A DNA stretch of 53,045 bases, taken from NCBI GenBank assembly GCA_009377525.1, contig WHTW01000040.1, positions 1 through 53,045 of the forward strand. The letters are read 5' to 3'. Positions 8,077 to 17,554 of the stretch are shown here, piece after piece. Numbering within the stretch: the first letter of the stretch is position 1; the number at the start of each line of letters is the position of its first letter. Position numbers and translations under genes: made by a program. The stretch is from Rhodospirillales bacterium (GTDB lineage: Bacteria; Pseudomonadota; Alphaproteobacteria; Reyranellales; Reyranellaceae). The notes under the pieces are model-generated. The model searched no databases and was not told where the DNA came from. It saw only the letters and a list, made by a program, of their open reading frames with translations.

Positions 8077-8319
8077 ATGAAAGCCAGAGTTCACGTGACC
8101 CTCAAGAACGGCGTGCTCGACCCCCAGGGCAAGGCCATCGGACATTCCCTCAACCGGCTGGGCTTCCCCGAAGTGGGCGACGTCCGCCAGGGCAAGTTCA
8201 TCGAGCTCGAGCTCGCCGAGACCGACAAGGCCAAGGCCAAGGCGCGGCTCGACGAGATGTGCCGCAAGCTTCTGGCCAACACGGTGATCGAGAACTACTC
8301 GATCGAGCTGGTGGGCTGA
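8077..8319 (+). CDS. purS: Phosphoribosylformylglycinamidine synthase subunit PurS
   Basis: 80 residues: MKARVHVTLKNGVLDPQGKA followed by a ferredoxin-like alpha/beta fold and the ending ANTVIENYSIELV, all typical of PurS. It forms the FGAM synthase complex with PurQ and PurL, passing ammonia from the glutaminase to the synthase. It has a GAGG ribosome site and follows purC by 10 bp. The 150 bp between purS and purQ hold a copy of intergenic repeat family A, unusual inside such a tight operon. Confidence 0.95.
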   Translation: MKARVHVTLKNGVLDPQGKAIGHSLNRLGFPEVGDVRQGKFIELELAETDKAKAKARLDEMCRKLLANTVIENYSIELVG

Positions 8320-8333
8320 TGAGTCAGGCAACT

Positions 8334-8445
8334 CCTCACCCTGAGGAGCGCTCCGCAGGAGCGCGTCTCGAAGGGTGGGAACGAGCACCTTGTTTGTTGC
8401 CCACCCTTCGAGACGCCGCGCTGCGCGCGGCTCCTCAGGGTGAGG
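8334..8445. repeat. Family A palindromic intergenic repeat, copy 1
   Basis: 112 bp bounded by a perfect 16-bp inverted repeat (CCTCACCCTGAGGAGC and its complement). Inside are a second pair (CTCGAAGGGTGGG / CCCACCCTTCGAG) and small hairpins in each arm. Related copies lie at 43733-43842 and 52671-52767. The structure resembles a REP/BIME-type element. Here it sits inside the pur operon and would form a long hairpin in the mRNA between purS and purQ. Confidence 0.85.
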
Positions 8446-8470
8446 CCAGCGTGTGGAAGGATGGCAATCG

Positions 8471-9156
8471 ATGAAGGCGGCAGTCCTCGTCTTCCCCGGC
8501 TCCAACCGCGAGGGCGACGTCGCCCAGGCGATCGAGCTGGTCACCGGCCGCAAGCCGCAGATGGTCTGGCACGGCGACGGCGACTTCGAAAAGACCGACC
8601 TGATCGTCGTTCCCGGCGGCTTCTCCTACGGCGACTATCTGCGCTGCGGCGCCATGGCGGCGCAATCGCCGGTGATGGTCGAGGTCAGGAAGCGCGCGGC
8701 GCAGGGCGTGCCCGTGCTGGCGATCTGCAACGGCTTCCAGATCGTCACCGAGGCGGGCCTGCTGCCGGGCACCCTGATGCGCAACGCGCACCTGAAGTTC
8801 GTCTGCTCCGACGTGCACCTGAAGGTCGAGACCAGCCAGAGCCTGTTCACCAACCGCTACCAGGCGGGCCAGGTGATCCGCGTGCCGGTCGCCCACGCCG
8901 AGGGCAACTACTTCGCCGATGAGGAGACGTTGAAGCGGCTGGACGATCGCGGACAGATCGCTTTCCGCTACTGCGCACCCGATGGGACCGTGGATGGCAC
9001 AGGCAATCCCAACGGCTCGATCCGAAACATCGCCGGCGTGTTCAACGAGACCAAGACCGTGATGGGCCTGATGCCCCATCCCGAGAACGCGGTCGAGCCG
9101 ATGTTCGGCGGCTGCGACGGCAAGGCATTGTTCGAAGGTTTGGTCGAGGCCCTCAC

Positions 9157-9160
<4 letters not shown>
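8471..9160 (+). CDS. purQ: Phosphoribosylformylglycinamidine synthase subunit PurQ
   Basis: 229 residues, class I glutaminase. The nucleophile is C86 in [10 protein letters not shown], and the other triad members are H203 and E205 in [24 protein letters not shown] gives the oxyanion loop. It hydrolyses glutamine to feed ammonia to PurL. The ATG at 8471 was chosen over 8453 because the family starts [12 protein letters not shown]; a GGAAGGA lies upstream. It overlaps purL by 4 bp. Confidence 0.96.
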
Positions 9161-11424
<2,264 letters not shown>

Positions 11425-11441
11425 CGCAGGAAAATCAAGCC

Positions 11442-11678
11442 ATGCCGATGGCCGCCGAAGACATCATCCGCCTGATCAAGGAAGGCATCCCCGACGCCGA
11501 GGTCGAGATCCAGGATCTCGCGGGTGACGGCGACCACTATGCTGCCACAGTCATTTCCGCCGCTTTCGCCGGCAAGTCCAAGATCCAGCAGCACCAGATG
11601 GTCTATGGCGCCCTGGGCGGCCGCATGGGTGGCGTGCTGCATGCGCTGAAATTGACGACCATGGCGCAAAGGCCTTAG
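11442..11678 (+). CDS. BolA family protein
   Basis: 78 residues with the BolA core: IRLIKEGIPDAEVEIQDLAG, DHYAATVIS, FAGKSKIQQHQMVYGALGG. The fold is KH-like. BolA proteins form [2Fe-2S]-bridged complexes with monothiol CGFS glutaredoxins in iron-sulfur trafficking and iron sensing. It starts 17 bp after purL and is followed after 54 bp by such a glutaredoxin, which supports that partnership. This pur-bolA-grx order is common in alphaproteobacteria. Confidence 0.93.
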   Translation: MPMAAEDIIRLIKEGIPDAEVEIQDLAGDGDHYAATVISAAFAGKSKIQQHQMVYGALGGRMGGVLHALKLTTMAQRP

Positions 11679-11732
11679 GAGCCTTATATTCAGGGCCAGA
11701 CCCGCGCCTCCTCAGGCGCCTAGGAGATCGAT

Positions 11733-12074
11733 ATGAGCGAGCCTCAGATTTTTGATCGCATCCGTGACGAGATCGGCAAGAACGACGTGCTGCTCTTCAT
11801 GAAGGGCACGCCGGTCTTCCCGCAATGCGGCTTCTCGGCCGCCGTCGTCGAGGTGCTGAGCGAGCTCGGCGTGAAGTTCCACGGCGTCAACATCCTGGTC
11901 GACCCGGAGCTGCGCCAGGGCATCAAGGAATTCAGCCAGTGGCCGACCGTCCCGCAGCTTTACGTCAAGGGCGAGTTCGTGGGCGGCTGTGACATCATCC
12001 GCGAGATGTACGAGACCGGCGAGCTCGAGCAGCTCATGAAGGAAAAGGGCGTCACCCTGGCGAACGCCGCCTGA
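11733..12074 (+). CDS. grxD: Monothiol glutaredoxin, Grx4/GrxD family
   Basis: 113 residues with the CGFS active site at C32 (FPQCGFSAAVV), the glutathione-binding segments FMKGTP and WPTVPQLYVKGEFVGG, and the C-terminal GCDIIREMYETGEL. It carries or transfers [2Fe-2S] clusters with glutathione, probably with the BolA protein encoded just upstream. A GGAGAT ribosome site precedes the ATG. Confidence 0.96.
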   Translation: MSEPQIFDRIRDEIGKNDVLLFMKGTPVFPQCGFSAAVVEVLSELGVKFHGVNILVDPELRQGIKEFSQWPTVPQLYVKGEFVGGCDIIREMYETGELEQLMKEKGVTLANAA

Positions 12075-12680
12075 GCTGGTATCTCGTCAGAGAGGTTTTG
12101 CAGCTCGCGCGGCCGTTGCAGGGGCTGTTGCCTGTCGGGGCGCCGTGCTGGCTTGAAAGCATCGCTGGCACTCGGGCTCGGCGACACAAGGAGTGGTGTC
12201 GTCGCCCGGACGACCCTCCAGATGGGGCCCTCTACGGAGCCCAAAAAGTCGCGAAAACGAAACGGGCGGGCCATAATCACAGTTCTTGACATGAGCACAC
12301 TTTAGTTATAAAGTCGGCCTGTTGCGTTGCTTCCCCGCGTTGCCGCTCTATGCATCGTCGATCCGAGACCAAAAGGGCGCGGCAGACACCGCGCGGCCCG
12401 TCCGGCCACTTGCACCCGGTCGGGACGGGCTCGCCGCTCCAGCCCTCCGAGGCGGCGATTCCGGTAGCGAAACTTGCGTAACTGTCCGAATTCGGAAGGC
12501 GGCCAACCGATAGGGGGTGCGATCTCAACGGCCACAAGAGCACTCTGTGAGAAACGCGAAAACTCGTTGCGGAAATTGCGGGAATTGCGGGAATTCGCAC
12601 CGCTGACGGCAGTGCATGCACGGCCCGGTGGCTTCTCAGCCAGCCGGCTGCCAACTGGTCAAATTCACCGTGCCGCGGAA
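12075..12680. other. 606-bp region without a recognisable gene
   Basis: Between grxD and the dioxygenase gene. Open frames on both strands have no family-like sequence or ribosome sites. It holds a promoter-like element near 12286-12314, a GC-rich inverted repeat near 12395-12430 (GCCCGTCC versus GGACGGGC), a CCGAATTCGG palindrome near 12487, and three tandem 9-bp units of the type ttgcgggaa at 12567-12593. A short structured RNA from the promoter-like site is possible but not shown. Confidence 0.5.
12286..12314 (+). promoter_or_regulatory. Promoter-like AT-rich element, no gene downstream
   Basis: TTGACA at 12286-12291 is followed by TATAAA at 12307-12312 (spacer 15) or TAAAGT at 12309-12314 (spacer 17). 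CTTTAgttaTAAAG inside it is a perfect 5-bp inverted repeat. The segment CACTTTAGTTATA matches 12 of 13 bases of the site at 5938-5950. No gene follows on this strand before the convergent dioxygenase gene, so the product, if any, would be a non-coding or very short transcript. Confidence 0.4.
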
Positions 12681-13448
12681 CTAGTCGAAGGCGTACGACG
12701 CCATCGACAGGTTCGCCAACGTGAACGAACGATGGAGCGCGCGGCCGTGCGCGCCCTCGCCTGCCGCGCCGAAGGCGACATGGATGGGCAGGAAATGCTC
12801 GTCCGTCGGATGGGCCTCGCGGGCATAGGGCGCCTTGATGCGGTAGTCGGCCAGCGCCGCCTCGTCGCCCTTCTCCAGCGTCTCCGCCAGCCAGTCGTCG
12901 AATGCCTTGGCCCACGGCTCGGGCTCGGCATCGTTGCCCGCGCCGCGCACCAGCGCCCGCAGGTTGTGCGTGGCGCTGCCCGATCCCATCACCAGCACAC
13001 CCTCGTCCCGCAGGCCGCTGAGCTTGCGGCCAAGCGCAATGTGATGGGCCGGGCTTTCGCCCGGCTGCACCGAAAGCTGGAAGATCGGGATGTCGGCCTC
13101 GGGCCAGGCGAGCTTGGCCGGCACCCAGGCGCCGTGGTCGAGCCCGCGATGCGGGTCGTGGGCGGCGTCGGTGAGCTTGGCCACCCGCTCGGCCAATTCG
13201 GGCGCACCTGGCGGATCGTAGCGCAGCGCGTAGAGCGCTTCGGGGAAACCGTAGAAATCGTGGATGGTGGCAGGCCTGTGCGCCGTCGACACGGCCGGCA
13301 TGTCGGTGTCCCAGTGGGCCGAGACGGCGATGATGGCCTTGGGCCGCGGCAGCAGCTGGCCGAGCGAGGCCAGGAAGGCCCGCGCCGGCCGATCCTCCAG
13401 GATAAGCATGGGAGAGCCGTGCGAAACAAAGACCGTTGGCATGGACAT
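12681..13448 (-). CDS. LigB/DODA-type extradiol ring-cleavage dioxygenase
   Basis: 255 residues of the class III extradiol family (YgiD-like 4,5-DOPA dioxygenase). Metal-site histidines lie in FVSHGSPM (H10), AVSAHWDT (H45) and a later His; LDHGAWVP (H105) carries the usual acid/base histidine. VLVMGSGSATHNL is also characteristic. It probably opens a catechol-type ring, or has a DOPA-like substrate, in the cytosol. The start at 13448 (M-S-M-P-T) is preceded by GAGGA; an ATG two codons on is equally in frame. It is divergent from the substrate-binding protein at 13519 with a 70-bp gap. Confidence 0.87.
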   Translation of the reverse strand: MSMPTVFVSHGSPMLILEDRPARAFLASLGQLLPRPKAIIAVSAHWDTDMPAVSTAHRPATIHDFYGFPEALYALRYDPPGAPELAERVAKLTDAAHDPHRGLDHGAWVPAKLAWPEADIPIFQLSVQPGESPAHHIALGRKLSGLRDEGVLVMGSGSATHNLRALVRGAGNDAEPEPWAKAFDDWLAETLEKGDEAALADYRIKAPYAREAHPTDEHFLPIHVAFGAAGEGAHGRALHRSFTLANLSMASYAFD

Positions 13449-13518
13449 CGCTTTATTCCTCGGTCGCCCCATGGCAGCCTGCGTGCGATCGGGGTCTCGT
13501 ACCAGGGAAGATGGATAT

Positions 13519-15087
13519 ATGCACGTTTTACGGATTTTGACGCGTTTTGCAGCCTGCCTTGCGCTGCTGTGGACGGTTCCGGCCGGCGCCCAGACCTTGA
13601 GGATGGTCGCCCATTCCGACCTCAAGGTGCTCGACCCCATCTGGACGACCGCCTTCATCACCCGAAACCACGGCTACATGATCTACGACGTGCTGTTCGC
13701 CCAGGATGAGCAGCTGCGCGTCCAGCCGCAGATGGTCGACAAGTACCAGGTCTCGGCTGACAAGCTCACCTGGACCTTCACCCTGCGCGACGGTCTGGAA
13801 TGGCACGACGGCAAGCCGGTCACGTCGGAGGACTGCATCGCTTCGATCAAGCGCTGGGGCGCGCGCGATGCGCTCGGCCAGCAGCTCATGGCCTCGCTCG
13901 GCGACCTGAAGGCGGTCGACGCCAAGACCTTCACGCTCGTCCTGAAGGAGCCGTTCGGTCTCGTCCTCGAGGCGCTGGGCAAGCCCTCCTCCAACGTGCC
14001 CTTCATGATGCCCAAGCGGGTGGCCGAGACCGATCCGAACAAGCAGTTCGACGACTACACCGGCTCCGGTCCCTTCATCTTCAAGAAGGACGAGTGGAAG
14101 CCCGGCGAAAAGGTGGTCTACGTCAAGAACACCAAGTACAAGCCGCGTTCGGAGCCGCCCTCGATGCTGGCCGGCGGCAAGGTGGTGAAGATCGACCGCC
14201 TGGAATGGATCGCCGTCACCGACCCGCTGACCGCGGTCAACGCCCTGCAGCAGGGCGAGATCGACCTGGTCGAGATTCCGGTGCCCGATCTCTTCCCGGT
14301 GCTCAAGGCCGACAAGAACATCGCCCTCTACGGCTGGAATGCATTGGGCAGCCAGATGATCATGCGCTTCAACCACCTGCACCCGCCGTTCAACAACGTG
14401 AAGGCGCGCCAGGCGGCGATGTATGCCGTGGCCCAGGAGGATTTCCTGCGCGCCCAGGTGGGCGACCCCGACATCTACCGCGTGTGCAACGCGCCGCTGA
14501 TCTGCGGCTCGCCCTACGAGAAGAGCTACGGCAACCTCCTGATCAAGCCCGACCTCGAGAAGGCGCGACAGCTCCTGAAGGAGAGCGGCTATGACGGCAA
14601 GCCGATCATCATGATGCAGGCGACCGACCTGCAGTCGTCCAACCAGCTGCCGCCGGTCGGCAAGCAGGCGTTGGAGAGGGTCGGCTTCAAGGTCGACCTG
14701 CAGGCGATGGACTGGCAGACCGTGGTGTCGCGCCGCGCCAAGAAGGACGCACCGGACAAGGGCGGCTGGAACATCTTCTACACCACCACGGTGACCGCCG
14801 GCGCGGAGAACCCCGCAAGCAACTCCTTCACCAGCGGCGCCTGCGAAAAGGCCTGGTTCGGCTGGCCGTGCGACCCCGAGATGGAGAAGCTGCGCGCGGC
14901 CTATGCCCGCGAGACCGATCCCGACAAGCAGAAGCAGCTCGCGCTGGCCGTCTCTGACCGCGTCATGGACCGGGCGACCTACATCGTGCTCGGCCAGTAC
15001 AAGGCGTTCGGCGCCTATCGCAAGGACCGCATCTCGGGTTGGCTCGCCGGCCCGGTGCCGGTGATGTGGAACATCACCAAGAAGTAG
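13519..15087 (+). CDS. ABC transporter substrate-binding protein, dipeptide/oligopeptide family 5
   Basis: 522 residues with a Sec signal peptide (1-24, ending VPAGA). The mature part has the SBP_bac_5 pattern: LRMVAHSDLKVLDPIWTT, TWTFTLRDGLEWHDGKPVTS and YTGSGPFIFKK. The end reads GPVPVMWNITKK. It binds a peptide-like or other organic ligand in the periplasm. No permease or ATPase gene is nearby, so it must work with a distant transporter. An AGGGAAG ribosome site precedes the ATG. A decayed C-terminal piece of a paralogue occurs at 30239-30487. Confidence 0.9.
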   Translation: MHVLRILTRFAACLALLWTVPAGAQTLRMVAHSDLKVLDPIWTTAFITRNHGYMIYDVLFAQDEQLRVQPQMVDKYQVSADKLTWTFTLRDGLEWHDGKPVTSEDCIASIKRWGARDALGQQLMASLGDLKAVDAKTFTLVLKEPFGLVLEALGKPSSNVPFMMPKRVAETDPNKQFDDYTGSGPFIFKKDEWKPGEKVVYVKNTKYKPRSEPPSMLAGGKVVKIDRLEWIAVTDPLTAVNALQQGEIDLVEIPVPDLFPVLKADKNIALYGWNALGSQMIMRFNHLHPPFNNVKARQAAMYAVAQEDFLRAQVGDPDIYRVCNAPLICGSPYEKSYGNLLIKPDLEKARQLLKESGYDGKPIIMMQATDLQSSNQLPPVGKQALERVGFKVDLQAMDWQTVVSRRAKKDAPDKGGWNIFYTTTVTAGAENPASNSFTSGACEKAWFGWPCDPEMEKLRAAYARETDPDKQKQLALAVSDRVMDRATYIVLGQYKAFGAYRKDRISGWLAGPVPVMWNITKK

Positions 15088-15146
15088 GTCGCTGCATCAT
15101 CAGGTCGGCAGCGGGCCGTCCCCGCCGCCGGTCCGATGCGTCTGCT

Positions 15147-15263
15147 AGGGCACATTCCGTCCGGCTGGAATCAGCCGGACGGAATGTGCCCTGTGAAACG
15201 AGCACCCCCGTGCGCGCGTTTCCGACTAGATGGAACCGCATGCGGTTCCATCTAATCGGAAAC
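15147..15263. repeat. Family B double-hairpin repeat, copy 1
   Basis: 117 bp. Hairpin 1 has two perfect 21-bp arms (15147-15167 and 15172-15192) around a GAAT loop. Hairpin 2 (15218-15263) is a 46-bp near-perfect palindrome centred on CCGCATGCGG. A second copy of the same length is at 44647-44763, and most stem differences between the copies are compensatory. It lies between two convergent genes, where it could also end transcription, although there is no T-run. Confidence 0.88.
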
Positions 15264-15271
15264 CGCCCCGT

Positions 15272-15856
15272 TCAGGCGGCTTGCGCCAACGGCTCTTCGC
15301 GCCAGCGGCGCGCTGAGTCGGCGACGCGCTTGCCGAGCGCCTCCATGGTGCGGAAGTCGGAGGCCGCGATGCCCTCGACACCCTGGTCGCCATTGGCCTG
15401 CGCCATCGCACCGACCGAGGCGCCCAGGCGATTGAGATCCTCGATCGAGCCCTTGGAATGGTTGTAGCCCGGCGGCAGGCCGAGCCCGACCCACACCATG
15501 CCGTGCTGCAGGGCGAGCGTGAGCAGCTGGTAGAGCGTGTTGTGCTTGTCGCCGTTCCACGACGCCGAGGCGGTGAAACCGGCGGCGAGCTTGTTGCGCC
15601 ATGCACCTTCCATCCAGCGCTTGGACGTCCAGTCCTTGAACTTGGCGAACTCGGCCGACACGCCGCCCATGTAGGTCGGGCTGCCGAAGATGATGGCGTC
15701 GGCGCCGTCCAGCTCGGCTTGGCGGCCTTCCGCGTCGGCGACCGGCACCAGGCTCACCTTGGTGTTGGGAACCGCCTCGGCACCCTTGGCGACAGCCTCG
15801 GCCAGGGCCTGGGTATGGCCGAAGCCGGAGTGATAGACGATGGCGATGGTGCTCAT
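15272..15856 (-). CDS. Flavodoxin-fold NAD(P)H-dependent oxidoreductase
   Basis: 194 residues of the flavodoxin/NADPH-dependent FMN reductase type (WrbA-like). The FMN phosphate loop is YHSGFGHTQALAEAVA near the N-terminus, and IIFGSPTYMGGVSAEFAKFK gives the second FMN loop. Such enzymes reduce quinones or other electrophiles with two electrons. The ATG at 15856 has GGAAAGAG upstream. It is divergent from an HxlR regulator with two similar imperfect palindromes between, so it is probably the regulator's target. Confidence 0.86.
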   Translation of the reverse strand: MSTIAIVYHSGFGHTQALAEAVAKGAEAVPNTKVSLVPVADAEGRQAELDGADAIIFGSPTYMGGVSAEFAKFKDWTSKRWMEGAWRNKLAAGFTASASWNGDKHNTLYQLLTLALQHGMVWVGLGLPPGYNHSKGSIEDLNRLGASVGAMAQANGDQGVEGIAASDFRTMEALGKRVADSARRWREEPLAQAA

Positions 15857-15918
15857 GACTCTTTCCAATCCTTTGATTTCACTGGAGAAAAAGACAAACA
15901 ATTTCCCCAGTTCATTAG

Positions 15919-15933
15919 GTTACGGTTAGTGAC
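15919..15933. promoter_or_regulatory. Putative HxlR operator 1
   Basis: GTTAC-ggtta-GTGAC, a 15-bp imperfect palindrome of 5-5-5 layout. A second element of the same layout is at 15973-15987. Both lie in the 146 bp between the flavodoxin-like gene and the HxlR gene. Ideal form would be GTTAC-N5-GTAAC, similar to published HxlR-family sites; binding is inferred. Confidence 0.45.
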
Positions 15934-15972
15934 TGGAAAGATTTAGGAAGCGCTCTATATATCCGCTAGTAG

Positions 15973-15987
15973 GTACCAATTCGTAAC
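15973..15987. promoter_or_regulatory. Putative HxlR operator 2
   Basis: GTACC-aattc-GTAAC, the partner of the element at 15919-15933. It ends 15 bp before the HxlR start codon at 16003, so occupancy would also repress the regulator itself. Confidence 0.42.
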
Positions 15988-16002
15988 TCATGGATATTCC
16001 CC

Positions 16003-16389
16003 ATGGACGCCAAACAGATCCACCACGGTAAGGAGAGCGCCTCCTGCCCCATGGACTTCATCCTGCGCATGCTGATGGGGCCGTGGACGACGTACATCCT
16101 CTACAACCTCAAGACCCACGGTCCGCAGCGCTTCGGCGAGCTGAAGCGGCGGGTCGCCAGCATCTCGGCCAAGATGCTGACCGAGCGGCTGCGCACGCTC
16201 GAAGGCGCGGCGCTGGTGCGGCGCGACTACGAGGCGACGATCCCGCCCAAGGTCACCTATTCGCTGACCCAGCGCGGCCACGAGCTCGACGACGTGCTGG
16301 GCAAGCTCGCCGAGATCGGCATGCGCTGGGAGGCCGAGGACGCCGCCCTGCGTGCGGCGCGCGCGGCCGAGCTGAAGGCGGCTGAATAG
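16003..16389 (+). CDS. HxlR family winged-helix regulator
   Basis: 128 residues. The winged helix includes CPMDFILRMLMGPWTTYILY, FGELKRRVASISAKMLTERL and the wing PPKVTYSLTQRG. A single N-terminal cysteine (C15) precedes the domain, as in redox- or quinone-sensing HxlR members such as YodB and QorR. Divergent placement from a flavodoxin-like reductase suggests it represses that gene until oxidised or modified. The C-terminal AALRAARAAELKAAE is a charged helix. Confidence 0.9.
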   Translation: MDAKQIHHGKESASCPMDFILRMLMGPWTTYILYNLKTHGPQRFGELKRRVASISAKMLTERLRTLEGAALVRRDYEATIPPKVTYSLTQRGHELDDVLGKLAEIGMRWEAEDAALRAARAAELKAAE

Positions 16390-16397
16390 TTCATGCT

Positions 16398-16464
16398 CTT
16401 CCGGACCGCGCGCATCCTGCGCGCCTCATGATCATGAGCGCGCAGGATGCGCGCGGTCCGGAAG
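16398..16464. repeat. 67-bp near-complete palindrome between convergent genes
   Basis: Two perfect 27-bp arms (16398-16424 and 16438-16464) flank a 13-bp centre containing TCATGATCATGA, itself palindromic. The arms contain GCGCGCATCCTGCGCGC. A similar layout with the same TCATGAT core but different arms occurs at 36399-36452. It lies between the HxlR gene and the convergent substrate-binding protein gene and may act as a two-way terminator or a cruciform-forming repeat. Confidence 0.85.
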
Positions 16465-16478
16465 ACGAAGACGCCTGA

Positions 16479-17492
16479 CTATTTGGGCACGTTGAAGTGC
16501 CCCTGCACGAAGCTGAGGTCGATGAACGACTTGGGATCGGCGTCGCGCGAGACCTGGCCGGTCGACTGCCAGAAGGCGACCTGCTTATAGATGTCGCCGA
16601 CGTCGAGCCTGCCCTCGGGGTCGATGTAGGGCAGGCCGAGCGCGACCCGCTCCGGCGGCTGTTTCACCACGTTCGACAGGATGCCGATCATCTCGTCGTA
16701 GTTGGGCCCCGGCACCAGCTTGCCGTTCTCGCGCTTGCCGAACGCCTCGTGATAGGCCGCGGCCCCGCGGCGATAGCCGACCAGGAACTTCTCGACCAGT
16801 GGCCGGCGCTCGGCGATCGTCTTGGGCGAGGTGAAGACGGCACCGAGCTGCCACGGCACCTCGTCGCCGACATAGGCGATCGGCTTGCCGCTGCCCTCCG
16901 ATTCGACCTGGCGGAAGGTCGTGATGGGGAATACCGCGGCATCGACCTGCCCGCCCTTGAAGGCCGCTACCATGTTGGGAATGGTCTGCAGCGGCACGAT
17001 GATCACGCCCTTGGTGTCGACACCGTGCTTGCGCGCCACGATCTCGAGCGAGTAGTGCACCGAAGAGCCGACCGTGGTGACGGCGACGCGCTTGCCTGAC
17101 AGGTCCTTCACGCCGCGCACGCCGGCATCCCACGCTGCATTGGTGACGGCGATGACGTTGAGCTGATAGCCCGGCCGCTCCGAACTCTGCGCCGCCACGA
17201 CCTTCAGCCCGCCCTTGGCGGCAAGATTGAAGAAGCCCGCGGTGAAGGCCGTGACGCCGAGATCGACGTCGCCCGAGACCACGGCCAGCGGCACCTGGGC
17301 TGCGGCCTGGAAGTCCTTCATCGTGAGCTCGAGGCCCGCTTCCTTGAACCAGCCCTTCTCCTGGGCGATGAAGATCGGCCCCGACGACGACAGCTTCAGC
17401 AGCGCGATCGACGCCTTGGTGAGCTCCTCGGCGCGCGCGCTGGGCGCAAGCGACAGAGCGGCCATTCCGCCAAGCGCAGCGCGGCGCGTCAT
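16479..17492 (-). CDS. ABC substrate-binding protein, NMT1/SsuA (NitT/TauT-like) family
   Basis: 337 residues from the ATG at 17492. It has a signal-type N-terminus MTRRAALGGMAALSLAPSAR and the NMT1 pattern GPIFIAQEKGWFKEAGLEL, GDVDLGVTAFTAGFFNLAA and GKRVAVTTVGSSVHYS. It probably binds a small organic ligand (thiamine-precursor, sulfonate or nitrile class) in the periplasm. A TTG at 17507 with GGGAGG in front is an alternative start that would add five residues. No ABC permease or ATPase adjoins it. It is divergent from an FAD oxidoreductase 62 bp away. Confidence 0.83.
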   Translation of the reverse strand: MTRRAALGGMAALSLAPSARAEELTKASIALLKLSSSGPIFIAQEKGWFKEAGLELTMKDFQAAAQVPLAVVSGDVDLGVTAFTAGFFNLAAKGGLKVVAAQSSERPGYQLNVIAVTNAAWDAGVRGVKDLSGKRVAVTTVGSSVHYSLEIVARKHGVDTKGVIIVPLQTIPNMVAAFKGGQVDAAVFPITTFRQVESEGSGKPIAYVGDEVPWQLGAVFTSPKTIAERRPLVEKFLVGYRRGAAAYHEAFGKRENGKLVPGPNYDEMIGILSNVVKQPPERVALGLPYIDPEGRLDVGDIYKQVAFWQSTGQVSRDADPKSFIDLSFVQGHFNVPK

Positions 17493-17554
17493 GCGATTCT
17501 GAAACAACAATGCCTCCCGTTCTTCCTTAGGCGGGAGTATGGTCGGTTTGCCAA

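Noticed and set aside
12302..12535. Small minus-strand open frame in the grxD-dioxygenase gap
   Set aside because: No ribosome site, no family features, and composition like random GC-rich sequence.
12286..12680. Possible 6S, SRP or other housekeeping RNA
   Set aside because: None of the conserved bases of SRP, RNase P, tmRNA or 6S RNA were found; only a promoter-like site and a GC-rich inverted repeat.
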